From NCBI GenBank assembly GCA_032622095.1, contig CP136064.1, positions 220,422,205-220,486,204 on the forward strand: a stretch of 64,000 nt of DNA, written 5' to 3'. The number at the start of each line of letters is the position of its first letter. Within the stretch, counting starts at the first letter, position 1. Shown piece by piece: positions 1 through 12,040 of the stretch. Source of the DNA: Siphonodentalium dalli. Lineage: Eukaryota > Mollusca > Scaphopoda > Gadilida > Siphonodentaliidae. The notes beneath the pieces are model-generated. The model was not told the DNA's origin. It ran no database searches and saw only the letters and a list, made by a program, of their open reading frames with translations. The translations under genes were made by a program, and so were the position numbers.

Positions 1-380
1 AACAAATGGACTCGGTCATGTTTTAAGTCAGATAATAGCTTCAAACTGTAAATTCCCTGAAATAATGTACAGTTTTCAGCCATTGTCCTATACTGAGGCA
101 TATTTACCATATTTTGGGGTGGCCCAGAAAAAGGCCGTTTTTATGTTTTATTACATGATAACTGGATAATGTGTCTTGATGACTATACCTGTCGGTACGT
201 TCACACCTTCCACTGGAAATATTTTTGAATATGTGTTGCTCACAGTGTTCACACTGGCGTGAGCGAAAGAAAAAAAAGTGTCTCAACAAAATGGGTTAGT
301 GGCTAAAGAAAGTGGCTCAAAGAATGTGGGTGTGTGACTCTTAAATTAACAGCCGTCCGACAGATTAAGTTTAACAATCA
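1..380. other. No gene seen (left flank)
   Basis: This is ordinary AT-rich sequence with no recognisable coding region, RNA gene or repeat. It ends at the target duplication of the foldback element that follows. Confidence 0.5.
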
Positions 381-388
381 GGCAACAC
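381..388. repeat. Left target site duplication GGCAACAC
   Basis: This matches 5419-5426 exactly and directly abuts the inverted end of the foldback element. Confidence 0.85.
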
Positions 389-2440
389 CGGTGTGACTAA
401 TTACCGCCCGGGACCGCCCGGGACCGCCCGGGACCGCCCGGGTGGCCCCACGTGGCCGTGGACACAATATATCGACGTTATAACGTAGCGACATGCCACC
501 TGACATGCAACATATAAAAATTTACTCGCTCGCTCGTCTCCGGCCGGTCATATTAACCCCACAAATGCCGATTACCTGTGTGATTACAGGTGTCTTCGTG
601 TGTTTTCAGACAGATTATTTTGGTGATTCTCGGTAGTATAATACACCTGAGTGTTAATTCCATATATTGACTCGTTGACGCGTCCACGGCCGATGTTATT
701 AACCCATCAAACTCCGGTAAAATAGTGTATAAACAAAAAGAACCTTGGGACCGCCCGGGACCGCCCGGGCGACCACATGGGTCCGTGGACACTATATCTC
801 GACGATATAACATAGCGACATACCCCACGAGGTCAAACTAGAAAATGTTACTCGCTCGCTCGACTCCGGCCGGTGTTATTAACCCCTCAAAATCCGATAA
901 AATGGTATATAAACAAAAAGAACACTGGGACCGCCCGGGACCGCCCGGGCGACCACATGGGCCCGTGGACACTATATCTCGACGATATAACATAGCGACA
1001 TACCCCAAGAGGTCAAAATAGAAAATGTTACTCGCTCGCTCGACTCCGGCCGGTGTTATTAACCCCTCAAAATCCGATAAAATGGTATATAAACAAAAAT
1101 AACACTGAGACCGCCCGGGAGGCCCCATGGGCCCGTGGACACTATATCTCGACGGTATAACGTAGCGACATATCCCACGAGGTCAACATAGAAAATAGTA
1201 CTCGCTCGCTTGACTCCGGCCGGTGTTATTAACCCCTCAAAATCCGATAAAATGGTATATAAACAAAAAGAACACTGGGACCGCCCGGGACCGCCCGGAA
1301 GGCCCCATGGGCCCGTGGACACTATATATCGACGTTATAACGTAGCGCCATACCCACGAGGTCAACCTGGAAAATGTTACTCGCTCGCTCGACTCCGGTC
1401 GGTGTTATTAACCCCTCAAAATCCGATAAAATGGTATATAAATAAAAGAACAAGTGGTGCTGTGACCGCCCGGGACCGCCCGGGGGCCACATGGGCCCGT
1501 GGACACTATATCTCGACGGTATAACGTAGCGACATACCCCACGAGGTCAACCTAGAAAATGTTACTCGCTCGTTTGACTCCGGCCGGTTCTATTAACCCC
1601 TCAAAATCCGATAAAATAGTATATAAACAAAAAGAACATTGGGACCGCCCGGGACCGCCCGGGTGGCCCCACGTGCCCATGGGCACAATATCTCGACGTT
1701 ATAACGTAGCCACATGCCACCTGAGGGCAACATAGAACAATATACTCTCTCGCTCGTCTCCGGTCGGTCATATTAACCCCAGTAATGCCGATATTGGCTA
1801 AAAGAGCCTGTGTGATTACTGGTGTCTTCGTGTGTTTTCAGACAGATTATTTTCGTGATTCTCGGTAGTGCAATACACCTGAGTGTTAATTCCATATATT
1901 GACTCGTTGGCGCGTCCACGGCCGATGTTATTAACCCCTCAAACTCCGGTAAAATAGTGTATAAACAAACAGAACCTTGGGACCGCCCGGGACCGCCTGG
2001 GCGGCCCCATGGGCCCGTGGACTCAATATATCGACGTTATAACATAGCGACATACCCCACGATGTCAACCTAGAAAATGTTACTCGCTCGCTCGACTCCG
2101 GTCGGTGTTATTAAACCCTCAAAATCCGATAAAATGGTATATAAACAAAAAGAACACTGGGACCGCCCGGGACCCTCCGGGACCGCCCGGGAGGCCCCAT
2201 GGGCCCGTGGACACTATATCTCGACGTTATAACGTAGCGACATACGCCACGAGGTCAACAGACAAAATGGTACTCGCTCGCTCGACTCCGGCGGTGTTAT
2301 TAACCCCTCAAAATCCGATAAAATGGTATATAAACAAAAAGAACACTGTGACCGCCCGGGAGGCCCCATGGGCCCGTGGACACTATATCTCGACGTTATA
2401 ACGTAGCGCCATACCACACGAGGTCAACCTATAAACGTTA
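389..2440 (+). repeat. Left arm array, unit about 171-186 bp
   Basis: About ten units can be followed by the landmarks ACTCGCTCGCTCGACTCC, TTATTAACCCCTCAAAATCC, one to four copies of GACCGCCCGG, then GGGCCCGTGGAC and ATATCTCGACG. Successive landmarks near 847, 1027, 1198, 1374 and 1560 are 171-186 bp apart. Two units (about 550-720 and 1785-1960) carry a different insert containing GTGTTTTCAGACAGATTATTTT. The array therefore has two alternating unit types. Open frames rich in PGGPGRSQ come from the GACCGCCCGG runs and are not genes. Confidence 0.9.
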
Positions 2441-3889
2441 TCCCCCCCAAACCAAATCAGATCACATCTATTTGTTCGCAGCTCTATCTCCACTTATAGA
2501 AATTGAAAAGTCACTATTTAAGGATCGACTAGTCTAATCTAACGCACCAATTTATACATGCCTGGAATATTATCAATTATGACAAATATAGAGCGTTTAT
2601 TGTAAAATCAGCCAACAATTGCTAGTATTTTCCCCTTTAAGTCGTCTGAAGTCAACAGCATATATAACTCTTGACACGCTGTGGGCTAATTTTACCCACA
2701 TGTTTCAATTCTCACCGATCAGATTGCAACAATTTTGGTTATAAAATTTATTATTTTATTTTACCAATACTTAGTGCCATTTTATCTTGACACGCCATGG
2801 GCCAATTTCACCCACATGTTTCAATTTTCACCTATCAGATTTCAACAATTTGGGTTATATGATTAATGATTTTATTTTATTAATAATTAGTGCCCTTTTA
2901 AGACCTCTGATGTCAACTGGACATGTATAATAGGATTTTCCTGGTCAAAGTACCTCCCCATATTGCAACCCAACCCACGACCTTTTGGGCAAGGACTGAA
3001 AACATTATTCCCGGCGATGGAGGTCATCATACTCTCCATATGTGGAGCTAATAATGGTCATGCCCCCCCCCCCCATATAAAATATATTGACTCATCTTCA
3101 GCTTCATTAGAGCAGACGGAACACGGATACAGCACCATGGATGGAAGCGTGAATCGAATACGTGGTCGCATGATTTTAAGATATTTAGAATTAAATTTTA
3201 TTTTTAATTCACACACGATTATATATAATCTACCCCATAACGAAATATCGTGTGACTGGTCGGTAAGCAAATTAAGTACACGGGTTTCCAGTATCACAAA
3301 TACTCTCTTCGTCATATTGATCGTTATTGTCTAGCACCAAGAAGATTTTGGGATTACGACCATTTTCGATTGCAATAAAAACACGGAAACCTCATCGCAA
3401 ATCTCCACTGTTGTCACGAGATTACCTGTTCGTCTTCCCCAAGTGTTATGAAAACACAGTTTCGGTTTAAATCCACCAATATGTCTTCTGATTATTGTGA
3501 ACGGGTTAATGTATACAATATAACAATTGCGATACCGTTTTACTGCTAATTGATATCAACACATTCAAACATCTGCCGCGGCTCTCTTCAGACAAGCAGT
3601 TGCCGACGAAATCAACACAATTACACCCGCTCGTGTCAAAATATAAAAATTATAGGTGTAAAGTTATTAATTTTTATTGAAAACATTCAAGAAAATTGCG
3701 ATATTTACGATCATGTAGGGCCGAATATTTATGGTGATACGGTATTTTGCGGGATTTTGTCTTGACGCGCCAGCGAGTCAATATCTGGAAGTCACTATCA
3801 AATGGTATTGCACTACCAAGCATCATCAAAATATGCTGTCCGAAATCAAAAGAAGACACCGAGCTGTCCGTACCCTCGGATTTTATGGG
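2441..3889. other. Core of the foldback element, no intact gene
   Basis: This is AT-rich. A 116-bp block starting at 2671 is directly duplicated at 2787 (both contain CCCACATGTTTCAATT). On the minus strand, short open frames without starts run through about 3345-3560. One contains the residues PFTIIRRHIGGF and another, shifted by one base, contains VFIAIENGRNPKIF. This pattern would fit a decayed exon or coding relic. I do not recognise the family, so this could be captured host sequence or chance. Confidence 0.45.
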
Positions 3890-5418
3890 GTTAATAATAC
3901 CGGCCGGAGTCGAGTAAGATTTTCTAGGTTGACCTCATGGGGTATATCGCTACGTTATACCGTCGAGATATAGTGTTCACGGGCCCATGGGGCCCCCGGG
4001 CGGTCCCAGTGTTCTTTTTGTTTATATACCATTTTATCGGATTTTGAGGGGTTAATAACACCTGCCGGAGTCGAGCGAGCGAGTACCATTTTCTATGTTG
4101 ACCTCCTGGGGTATGTCGCTACGTTATAACGTCGAGATATAGTGTCCATGGGGCCTCCCGGGCGGTCCCAATGTTCTTTTTGTTTATATACCATTTTATC
4201 GGATTTTGAGGGGTTAATAACACCGGCCGGAGTCGAGCGAGCGAGTAACATTTTCTAGGTTAACCTCGTGGGGTATGTCGCTAAGTTATAACGTCGAGAT
4301 ATAGTGTCCTCGGGCCCGTCGGGCCGCCCGGGTGGTGCCGGGCGATCCCAGTGTTCATTTTGTTTATATACCATTTTATCTTATTTTGAGGGGTTAATAA
4401 CACCGGCCGGAGTCGAGCGAGCGTGTACCATTTTCTATGTTGACCTCGTGGGGTATGTCGATACGTTATAACGTCGAGATATAGTGTCCACGGGCCCATG
4501 TGGTCTCCCGGGCGGTCCCAATGTTCTTTTTGTTTATATACCATTGTATCGGATCTTGAGGGGTTAATAACACCGTCCGGAGTCGAGCGAGCGAGTAACA
4601 TTTTCTAGTGTAACCTCGTGGGGTATGTCGCTATGTGTTAACGTCGAGATATAGTGTCCTCGGCCCTTGCGGCCGCCCGGGCAGTCCCGGGCGGTCCCAG
4701 TGTTCATTTTGTTTATATACCATTTTATCGGATCTTGAGGGGTTAATAACACCGGCCGGGGTCGAGCGAGCGAGTACCATTTTCTAGGTTGACCTCGTCG
4801 GGTATGTCGCTACGTTATAACGTCGAGATATAGTGTCAATGGGCCCAGGGGCCCGCCCGGGCGGTCCCAATGTTCTTTTTGATTATATACCATTTTATCG
4901 GATCTTGAGGGGTTAATAACACCGACCGGAGTCGAGCGAGCGTGTAACATTTTCTAGGTTGACCTCGTGGGGTATGTCGCTATGTTATAACTTCGAGATA
5001 TAGTGTCCACGCGCCCATGGGGCCGCCCGGGCGGTCCCGGGCTATCCCAAGGTTATTTTTGTTTATACACTATTTTACCGGAATTTGAGGGGTTAATAAC
5101 ATCGGCCGTGGACGCCTCAACGAGTCAATATATGGAATTAACACTCAGGTGTATTGCACTACCGAGAATCACCAAAATAATATGTCTGAAAACACACGAA
5201 GACACCAGTAATCACACAGGCTCTTTTAGCCAATATCGGCATTTGTGGGGTTAATATGACCGACCGGAGACGAGCGAGCGAGTAAATTGTTCTATGTTGC
5301 CCTCAGGTTGCATGTCGCTACGTTATAACGTCGATATATTGTGTCCACGGGCACGTGGGGCCACCCGGGCGGTCCCGGGCGGTCCCCGGGCGGTCCCGGT
5401 CGGTAAATAGTCACACCC
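3890..5418 (-). repeat. Right arm array, inverted copies of the left-arm unit
   Basis: This is the same unit as 389-2440 in reverse orientation. GAGCGAGCGAGTA landmarks lie near 4072, 4234, 4416 (GAGCGAGCGTGTA), 4588, 4764, 4935 (GAGCGAGCGTGTA) and 5272. The second unit type reappears at about 5085-5250. A degenerate copy of it lies at 3755-3890, just inside the array. The arm is about 0.5 kb shorter than the left one, so copy number changed independently on the two sides. Confidence 0.9.
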
Positions 5419-5426
5419 GGCAACAC
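5419..5426. repeat. Right target site duplication GGCAACAC
   Basis: This is an exact copy of 381-388. The restored empty site would join the sequence ending at 388 to 5427. Confidence 0.85.
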
Positions 5427-5699
5427 TATGCAGCCACGAGACAGTTTGAACAAGAAAACCATAGTCAGAAATGGTAACGCCACCAAGATCGTATTATTAG
5501 CCATAAATATAAATAATAATACAATTATTCTATAAACTAGCTTTCAAATTTTATGCGGGAAATTTGCGTACTTCCATATTTCAAGTTTTCCCGTTTCTCG
5601 TGGCATACATTACTTTCATCAAACTGTCTTCTTTATTACACAAGCTGATAGGCCCGACTTCACCCGGGCTGTTTCCCATCTGCTTTCCGGTGAAAGGTG
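5427..5699. other. No gene seen
   Basis: This is AT-rich flank of the foldback element. A minus-strand open frame beginning near 5504 encodes a hydrophobic stretch (ILVALPFLTMVFLF), but it runs into the element's array and has no recognisable homology. Confidence 0.4.
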
Positions 5700-6175
5700 C
5701 GATTTGACCTTCAATTGACTATTTCGAAAGTCAAGGTCAGGTCAGGGTCATGATTTGTCCAGTCCAAAACACCCCCACCCGTCGAAATCCGTCCGTTTTA
5801 CCCAACTTGACCTTTAATTAACAATTTTGAAGGTCAAGGTAAGGTCAGAGTCATGATTTGACCCGTCCAAAACACCCCCCCCCCCCGACAAATGTACTCA
5901 TAGGTATCAAATTTCGTCGAAATCTATCCGTTTTATCCGAGTTGACCTTTGATTGGCCATATTGAAGGTCAAGGTCAGGCCGAGGTCACGATTTGACCCG
6001 TTCAAAACTCTCCTCGGACCAAAGTATCCCTAGGTATCAAATTTCGCCGAAATTTGTCCGTTTTACCCAAATTGACCTTGCATTGACAGTTTTAATGGTC
6101 AAGGTCAGGTCGGGGTCACGATTTGACCCGTTCAAAACACTTCCCGGACACAAATACCCTTAAGTATCAAATTAC
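5700..6175 (+). repeat. Degenerate tandem repeat rich in AGGTCA motifs
   Basis: Four copies of a roughly 105-136-bp unit begin near 5703, 5808, 5944 and 6070. Each contains TTGACCTT, a short spacer, then GGTCAAGGTCAGGTC or a variant, CACGATTTGACCCG and AAAACAC. The later copies add a GTATCAAATT-CGAAAT block before TCCGTTTTACCC. Each unit holds a partial inverted repeat formed by TTGACCTT and AAGGTCAA. AGGTCA is the half-site bound by many animal nuclear receptors, but nothing here shows regulatory use. Confidence 0.75.
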
Positions 6176-6179
6176 GTTG

Positions 6180-6610
6180 AATTCTATGGAAAGCCGAGGA
6201 GGACATGTTGGTTGCTAATTGCTAGATATACGACGCGGTATTTTGAAGGTGTTTCAAACTAGGAGATAGAAGTATTCTGCCTTTCAAATGGTGATGAATT
6301 ATAGTAGTTTATTCAAATTTTATGGCATAAATTGTTATTAAAACCGTATATACTATAAAAAATTAATGACTCGAAAATTAAGTGGGCCTTTAAACAAAGT
6401 CACAATTGCATTTAGGCTCATCTCATACTCGTCCATTCAGCGATATTCTACTGCGCAGTTTGTTATAGCCTCCAGTATTTATTGAGCGTTATACCCCCAA
6501 CTGTTATAATTCGCCTCAGATTATTGAGATATTAGGTCACACATAATCACATTAAATCGCATCGTAACATAGCAATTGTGTGGGCTCCTTGGCGTGAATA
6601 TGTAATGAGA
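6180..6610. other. No gene seen
   Basis: This is AT-rich sequence between two repeat blocks. No open frame or repeat is convincing. Confidence 0.4.
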
Positions 6611-6619
6611 AATAGGTCA

Positions 6620-7390
6620 TACGTAATGACATTAAACTCAAGAAAACCCTCGAAAACAAAACAAAATCACATTTAATGTTTTACGTTATTTCCTTCATAA
6701 AAAGAATCTTCGTGATAATGAACCCTCTCGTTACTTTAGAATATAGAATTAACCTTAAAATAAAAAAAATCTTTGGAACACAGAACCTTCGGAATAACGA
6801 ACCTTCGGATTGGTGAACCTTCGGAATAGCGAACATTCAGAGAAATTTCGGAATAGTGGACCTTCGGGATAGTGAACCTTCGGAATAGAGACATGCCCCC
6901 CAATATTCATATTATATGCCCAGAGTTCAAAGGTATGGACCCATAAAATTCTAAACTTGGCCCTTAAAATATTGAACTCCAAATTGGAGCCCACACAGAA
7001 CACCACTTAAGTCAACTGAACCTATGTCATGTCCCAATGCGGGAGGGTCCATATATACCACAACATTCATAGTATATGCCAAGAATTCAAAGGTATGGGC
7101 CCACGTAATGACATAAAATCTCAAGAAAACCAGCGAAAACAAAACAAAATCACATTTAATGTTCTAAGTTAAGTTATTTCCTCCTGTATCTGTATCGGTG
7201 TGCGCGCATGATCAGTTCGGATGTGAGCGCACACTCCATATAAAGAATCTTTGTGAAAATGAACCCTCTCAAATTAGTCTCAATACTTTAGAATATAGAA
7301 TTAACCTAAAAATAACAAAAACCTTCGGAATAGAGAACCTTCGGAATAGCGGACCTTCGGGATAGCAAACCTTCATAATAGAAGCATGTC
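6620..7390 (+). repeat. Direct duplication of about 300 bp carrying a CCTTCGGAATAG minisatellite
   Basis: The block starting near 6620 (GTAATGACATTAAACTCAAG through ACAAAATCACATTTAATGTT, then GAATATAGAATTAACCT and repeated CCTTCGGAATAG) recurs from about 7105. The first copy has roughly seven degenerate GAACCTTCGGAATAG-like monomers (6770-6895). The second has about four (7320-7380). A shorter duplicated piece (CATATGCC-GA-TTCAAAGGTATGG) lies between them. Confidence 0.7.
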
Positions 7391-7756
7391 CCCACAATTA
7401 CACCGGTGACGTAAACACATGTGCCAATCTTAGTTGTACTCTCGTAATTATCGGTACGATGAAACGGTGACGGAATCTGACGAGGTTTGCCGAATGTACA
7501 ATCACCCAGTGAATTATCGATCGACCATGCGATATCAAAAAACCAAAAGCTAGAAACACCACACTACGGTGGCGTAATGAAAGCTCTCGCTAATTGATTC
7601 TCGGCTAATGCCACAGTGACTGGTTGTAATTGTATTCCGTGCATGGATGAATGGGTTTCCTATTTCTACTCGATAAAAACACATTCATTGTATTGCTTTC
7701 ACATTGCCAAACATTAGTGAAAGAAAGAAAGGACACATATCATATAATATCAGACT

Positions 7757-8008
7757 ATGCGTAAACACTATTGTGTACCCGTGTCAACTGTTGAATTTGA
7801 GAGGGTCTGCTCGTACCAAAATTTAATCAAAGATAAACGGCGAAACATACCTTCTGTTCCACATTTAAACGTATTAACGAACATTGCAATTGAAGGCCCT
7901 CCAATGTTAGACTTTAATTTTGGTAAAGCATTTAATAAATGTTTGATTATTAATATTGTTGTTAATGGTGTCGTTGTTTTACCTACCAGAACTTGTTATA
8001 CTACTTAG
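7757..8008 (+). pseudogene. C-terminal fragment of a hAT transposase
   Basis: The 83-codon frame contains VPVSTVEFERVCSYQNLIKD, then KRRN, then LTNIAIEGPPMLDFNF. This follows the order of the hAT C-terminal dimerisation region seen in the ZNF862/KIAA1586-type branch, which reads roughly P-V-S-x-x-E-R-x-F-S, then I-K-x-R-R, then I-A-x-E-G-P, then F-N-F. Only this terminal piece is present, whereas hAT transposases are usually 500 residues or more. No BED finger or catalytic core is visible upstream, so it is a relic. The frame ends at TAG just after a hydrophobic tail. The match is from memory of the family. Confidence 0.65.
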
Positions 8009-9227
8009 AATAAATATTTGAGATAATTAGCCTGTGTTGTTCTTTGAATATGTTTAAATGTTTCCAGTGGCCGAGTTACCGCCAGCAGAGGGTACTGCTG
8101 GAGCAATCTGGTATTCCACAGGCAGATGCACGAAGTCTCCCTCAGCCTCGTGTAGAGTCCAGCTAAGGGTATCCACAACGTGCAATCTTCCAGGGTGGCT
8201 AATAATGCAGAGGGGATTAAAACTGCCAGGTCGAGAATCACTGTCTGAATCATTTGGGCGGCGTAACCCGTAGGACGACCATACAACTCACAATTGAGCA
8301 ACAAGAAACAATGCAAGCACTGCGACTTGTCCGCTCAACCGACGGCTGGCGAATGAAAAAGATATGGTGAATTCAAAGGGGCTTGTTTTATATGTGAAAT
8401 GAGCGGACCTCTGAGAAACCACTTCTTTTTATTTTGAGATTTCTTTCTTTTTCTAAAGCATTTGTGTTCATGTTTGGTGAATTAAGATCTTCATCAACAT
8501 TGCCAAAGATGATCATCAAAAATAGACACTGTTTCCAAGAACAAAACTTTTATTTTTGAATTAAGAATGAATATAGATCGTGAAGTTTTACTCATTGTTA
8601 CGAGTAATTACTCACTCAGTAACCTGGGCCAAATAAACGCATCACCAGGATTCAGGAATGGCAGGATAGCTGGAGACTCAAGGATAGCAGGACATACATG
8701 ATCCAGATTTGAACTGAGGAATCATAAGACATAACGCAGTTGGGTTGATATACAAATAGACAGCTCGACCACATATTATCAACCAAACCCAAACAGCGTT
8801 ACAGATTATTAACTTTCCGTAAACCTTATAAAACACCACTAATTTAATTATGTTGTGAGAGTTTCCTGAAATGAATGCTAATGATTGACAAATATTTTTT
8901 CAAATTGCTTGAGGAATTAAAAAGTGACTTGCCAAAACTTTTGCCAAATAAAAATATTTTTTGCCAAATGTGAATTATTTTTGCCATTGGCAAATTTGGC
9001 AAGTGGCAGAGCGAACCCTTCCCACCACGAGTATACCTTACGTCACATGAACCAGGGGGTGCTTCCATTCATTACGCTCGGCTGCAATGGGTAATGAAAT
9101 TCAATGGGCAATGAATGGAATGACCTGGCGTAAATAAGCCGGGCTACGCTCTCTTCACCTACGGTCGAGGTGGTGTAACTGGGAACGTATTGTAATGTGA
9201 CGTCACTTTCCGCGCGAAGATCGTATT
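8009..9227. other. No supported gene; TTGCCAA motif cluster
   Basis: No family is recognisable. Between about 8930 and 9010 the motif TTGCCAA or its complement TTGGCAA occurs at least five times. A possible short exon at 8068-8166 is discussed under rejected items. Confidence 0.4.
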
Positions 9228-9785
9228 TTTTTTTTTAAACATATTTTAATGTATTTAGAAAAAATATACATAGGGATCAGGGCACAAGTTGCCCCTCTCC
9301 TAATACAATCATGGAACATACATAAAAATACATAGCAGATATAGCAAACTGTTTATAAAGAAAGGTGCCGAGTGTGTGTGTGCTGCGGATGTCGGGTTTC
9401 CATCTGTATTCCAATCTCGGTTATGCAGAAAACGCTAGAACTCAGTGAGTTGAAAGATGAATAGCGAAATTTACCATACATGAGTTTGTTCAAAACGCTC
9501 TGTTTTAGCTATAAAAGATTGAGTAATGCGGAAAAGAGTAGTGTTCTTTTGATTTGATATACCTTTTACCCCATATAAGAAATGATTTGCTTCTAATGAT
9601 TGAAAGCCATTAATACTTAAATTTCGGTAAAAGTAAATTCTCTGATCTACAAATAAAGGGCAAACATGAAAATAGTGATTGGCGTCTTCAATGTCTAAGT
9701 TACAGGGGCATATAGGCGAATCTGATATGTGATTATCAAACATATCCGAACGGAGATCACTACACTGATTCCGAATTTTACAGTG
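9228..9785 (-). mobile_element. 5'-truncated LINE, 3' end with poly(A)
   Basis: On the minus strand the frame 9743-9471 contains CPCNLDIEDANHYFHVCPLF, a C-x-C-x(8)-H-x(4)-C arrangement typical of the C-terminal segment of non-LTR retrotransposon ORF2 proteins. Downstream on that strand is an untranslated tail ending in a run of A at about 9228-9238 (seen as T on the plus strand). The 5' side stops near 9785, where another repeat begins. Clade is not assigned. Confidence 0.65.
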
Positions 9786-10880
9786 TATTGTATATTTAAA
9801 TTAATATTTGTTTGTTTTTAATTTAATGTTTTATTTTAAATTAAAATGTTAAATGATCCATAGATGTCGCAGGCCCCAATCGCACAAAGGGGCCGCTGAA
9901 TAAAGGCTCCATAATCGGGACAAGTAAAGGCAATTTTCTTATGAGTGCACACCAGAAGCAGCATCTGAACTGTTGGAAGTGGGCAACCATGAAGAGGAGC
10001 AGCTTTTAATAAAGAAATATATTACATGCGTTGCTGTCATACATTTCCTGTCATTCAGAAAATCAAAAAGTTCCCAGGTTTTGAACTGATGGAATATTAT
10101 GGGAATTTATGGGCGTAGAGCTTTGTGGCATGATCTACATCAAAATAAGTTATCAAATTTGACTCGTATAGCAATACAAGTTTAGGATTGCAAACTATGT
10201 GTATAGCATATCTGGTCATGCAGTCGGGTCATTTTGGTGTCAACACTAAAACGTTGAACCCTTCAAATGAATTCGTAGAAAACACCAGTATTTGTGATTG
10301 CCAAAAGCCAAAACAACATAAGATAGTTGTAAACATGATATTGAAGGAACATTTCCATAGCTGTGCAAAGCTCGCGTGAGAATGAATCAACTGTGACATG
10401 ATGACACTAGTCTGTAGTCGCCACTTAGACACGCCCTCACTCGAGATTATTTACAGCTCCACCCTTTGACTGATTGTTTGAAAATTCTAAACCGCGATGA
10501 AGACAAGACGGACTCGTCATCTCAAGTTTAGCCTCGGTAAAGCTGGTTTATATCTAAATTGACAAAAACTTATCCCCACACGGTTTATAGGTGTGAGTGA
10601 TTCTCGCTTTTCCAGTCAATATATGCTCGCTGTCGTAATTATTGATTTTCGCAATCAATAAAACGAGGCGGTCCGCATTAGGAAAGTACGATTAATTATC
10701 TCGACAATACAGAGAAACCACTGGCATGGCTGGACCAGGTTTACACCAGAGATGACGAATGCGTCACTTAGACCTGCGGTATCGGGTTTGAACCACGGAT
10801 TAAGCTGACTCACGGTGGTTTAAACCTAAAGGTTTACGTAGACCAGGGTTAAACATGAGATGACGAATCGGACCATGTAG
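9786..10880 (-). mobile_element. MITE-like repeat family C, copy 1
   Basis: Read on the minus strand, this begins TCCGATTCGTCATCTCATG at its right end. It follows the same order of landmarks as 55045-56990: CTAATGCGGACCGCCTCG, GGTGGAGCTGTAAATA, CGTGTCTAAGTGGCGACT, TTCTACGAATTCATTTGAAG and ACTCATAAG. It is uninterrupted where copy 2 carries a nested element, so it serves as an empty site. No coding capacity is seen. The family's mobility class is uncertain. Confidence 0.7.
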
Positions 10881-12040
10881 TCTCTGTACGCCTAGTAATA
10901 CACAATTGTCACATAACTTAACAGCCGTATGTCAATTTACCCCCACTAACCATCCTCTCTTTCTAAACCTTCTTAAATATAACTACTGCGCTTTCATCTC
11001 ATTGGTTATCTTCAATTCCCAAATCTTACCCCACTCTACTTCTTATCTGATCTATATTGCTATCTGTTGTTGGGTGTGATATATATTGATTACATTGAAT
11101 TACAATGGAGATAAACGTATCCCGCTTCGTTGTATTTTCGGTGATTCGAGCACGAAGACAGTTTGTGAACTCGCCGGCAAGCCCGTCATTGATCATAGAA
11201 CTTGTTTGGAATAACGTTCTTATAACCACTCGAGATATAAAATCGGCAACTATAGTGTGTTCTCGCGAAATTGTCTCACATTTATGAGAACAATCCCCAG
11301 AAAGAAAGTGCTTATCCGAAATAACGATAAAATTAATGCTGGTTTAATTCAGATTTGGGATCCGCCATCCGCAGTATAAATCGTTTATACGCTGCATAGC
11401 CCTTAAATATGGGAAACAGACAGATTTGACTAGGTATAAAAAGAGTCACAATTCGGTAAATAACATGAAAGCTAAATTTGATCAAGATCTTGAGACTTCA
11501 ATAAAGTCAGACATATCCGCCAAAAAATTGGCATAATTATAGTTACAGGTTCATTCGCCAAAGTCTTGCATTCCACCCTGCGAAACCGCGGCGAAAGTTT
11601 GTTTTTGACGAAGAATCGAAAGCCTGTCTTCTTTCTGACAGTGTTTTTGTTAATTCAAACATAGTAAATTCTTAATGCGAGCTTCATGTTTTCCGAAAAT
11701 AATGTGACCGAATCATATTTGCGACTTATCGTTCCTATCTGACGGACACACTACATTTGTACCCCAATTGATGTCAGATATCTCCGAAAATATCGTTCTG
11801 ATGACAGCATGACTTCTCATAAGGATTGCTTTCCATGGTGATGCGGAATCGTTTGACTTTATGATGAGTTTTGTTCGAGATATGTGAGTTTCGAAGTCAT
11901 AAATGACTCCATTGTTCCAAATATAGACTATTTACTGCGTTTGCGTCGCCATTTATAGGCCAACGTATTGAACTTCCCCATTGTGGTTTCACATCAACGA
12001 CTAATAACTTATCTTGCTAATTACGTGCTGCAAACGTGAG
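10881..12040. other. No gene seen
   Basis: This is AT-rich, low-repeat sequence with only short open frames and no recognisable family. Confidence 0.4.

Larger units (their letters stand above)
389..5418. mobile_element. 5.0-kb foldback element with inverted tandem-array arms and 8-bp target duplication
   Basis: The direct repeat GGCAACAC lies at 381-388 and again at 5419-5426. Between them the ends are inverted copies: the left end reads GGTGTGACTAATTACCGCCC, and the reverse complement of the right end reads GGTGTGACTATTTACCGACC. Inside each end is a tandem array of an approximately 175-bp unit, forward on the left and reverse on the right, around a 1.4-kb AT-rich core. No transposase is recognisable, so the element is probably non-autonomous. 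An 8-bp duplication is usual for hAT and P-like cut-and-paste elements, but the ends do not allow a superfamily call. The boundaries are well supported by the exact duplication. The mechanism is inferred. Confidence 0.85.

Noticed and set aside
553-2417. Frames rich in PGGPGRSQCSFCLYTILSDFEG
   Set aside because: They are translations of the GACCGCCCGG-containing tandem unit in the foldback arms, on both strands.
8068-8166. Possible terminal exon after TTTCCAG reading YRQQRVLLEQSGIPQ to a stop
   Set aside because: It is a single short frame with no recognised family and no partner exons. A complementary 103-codon frame also exists. It is too weak to call.
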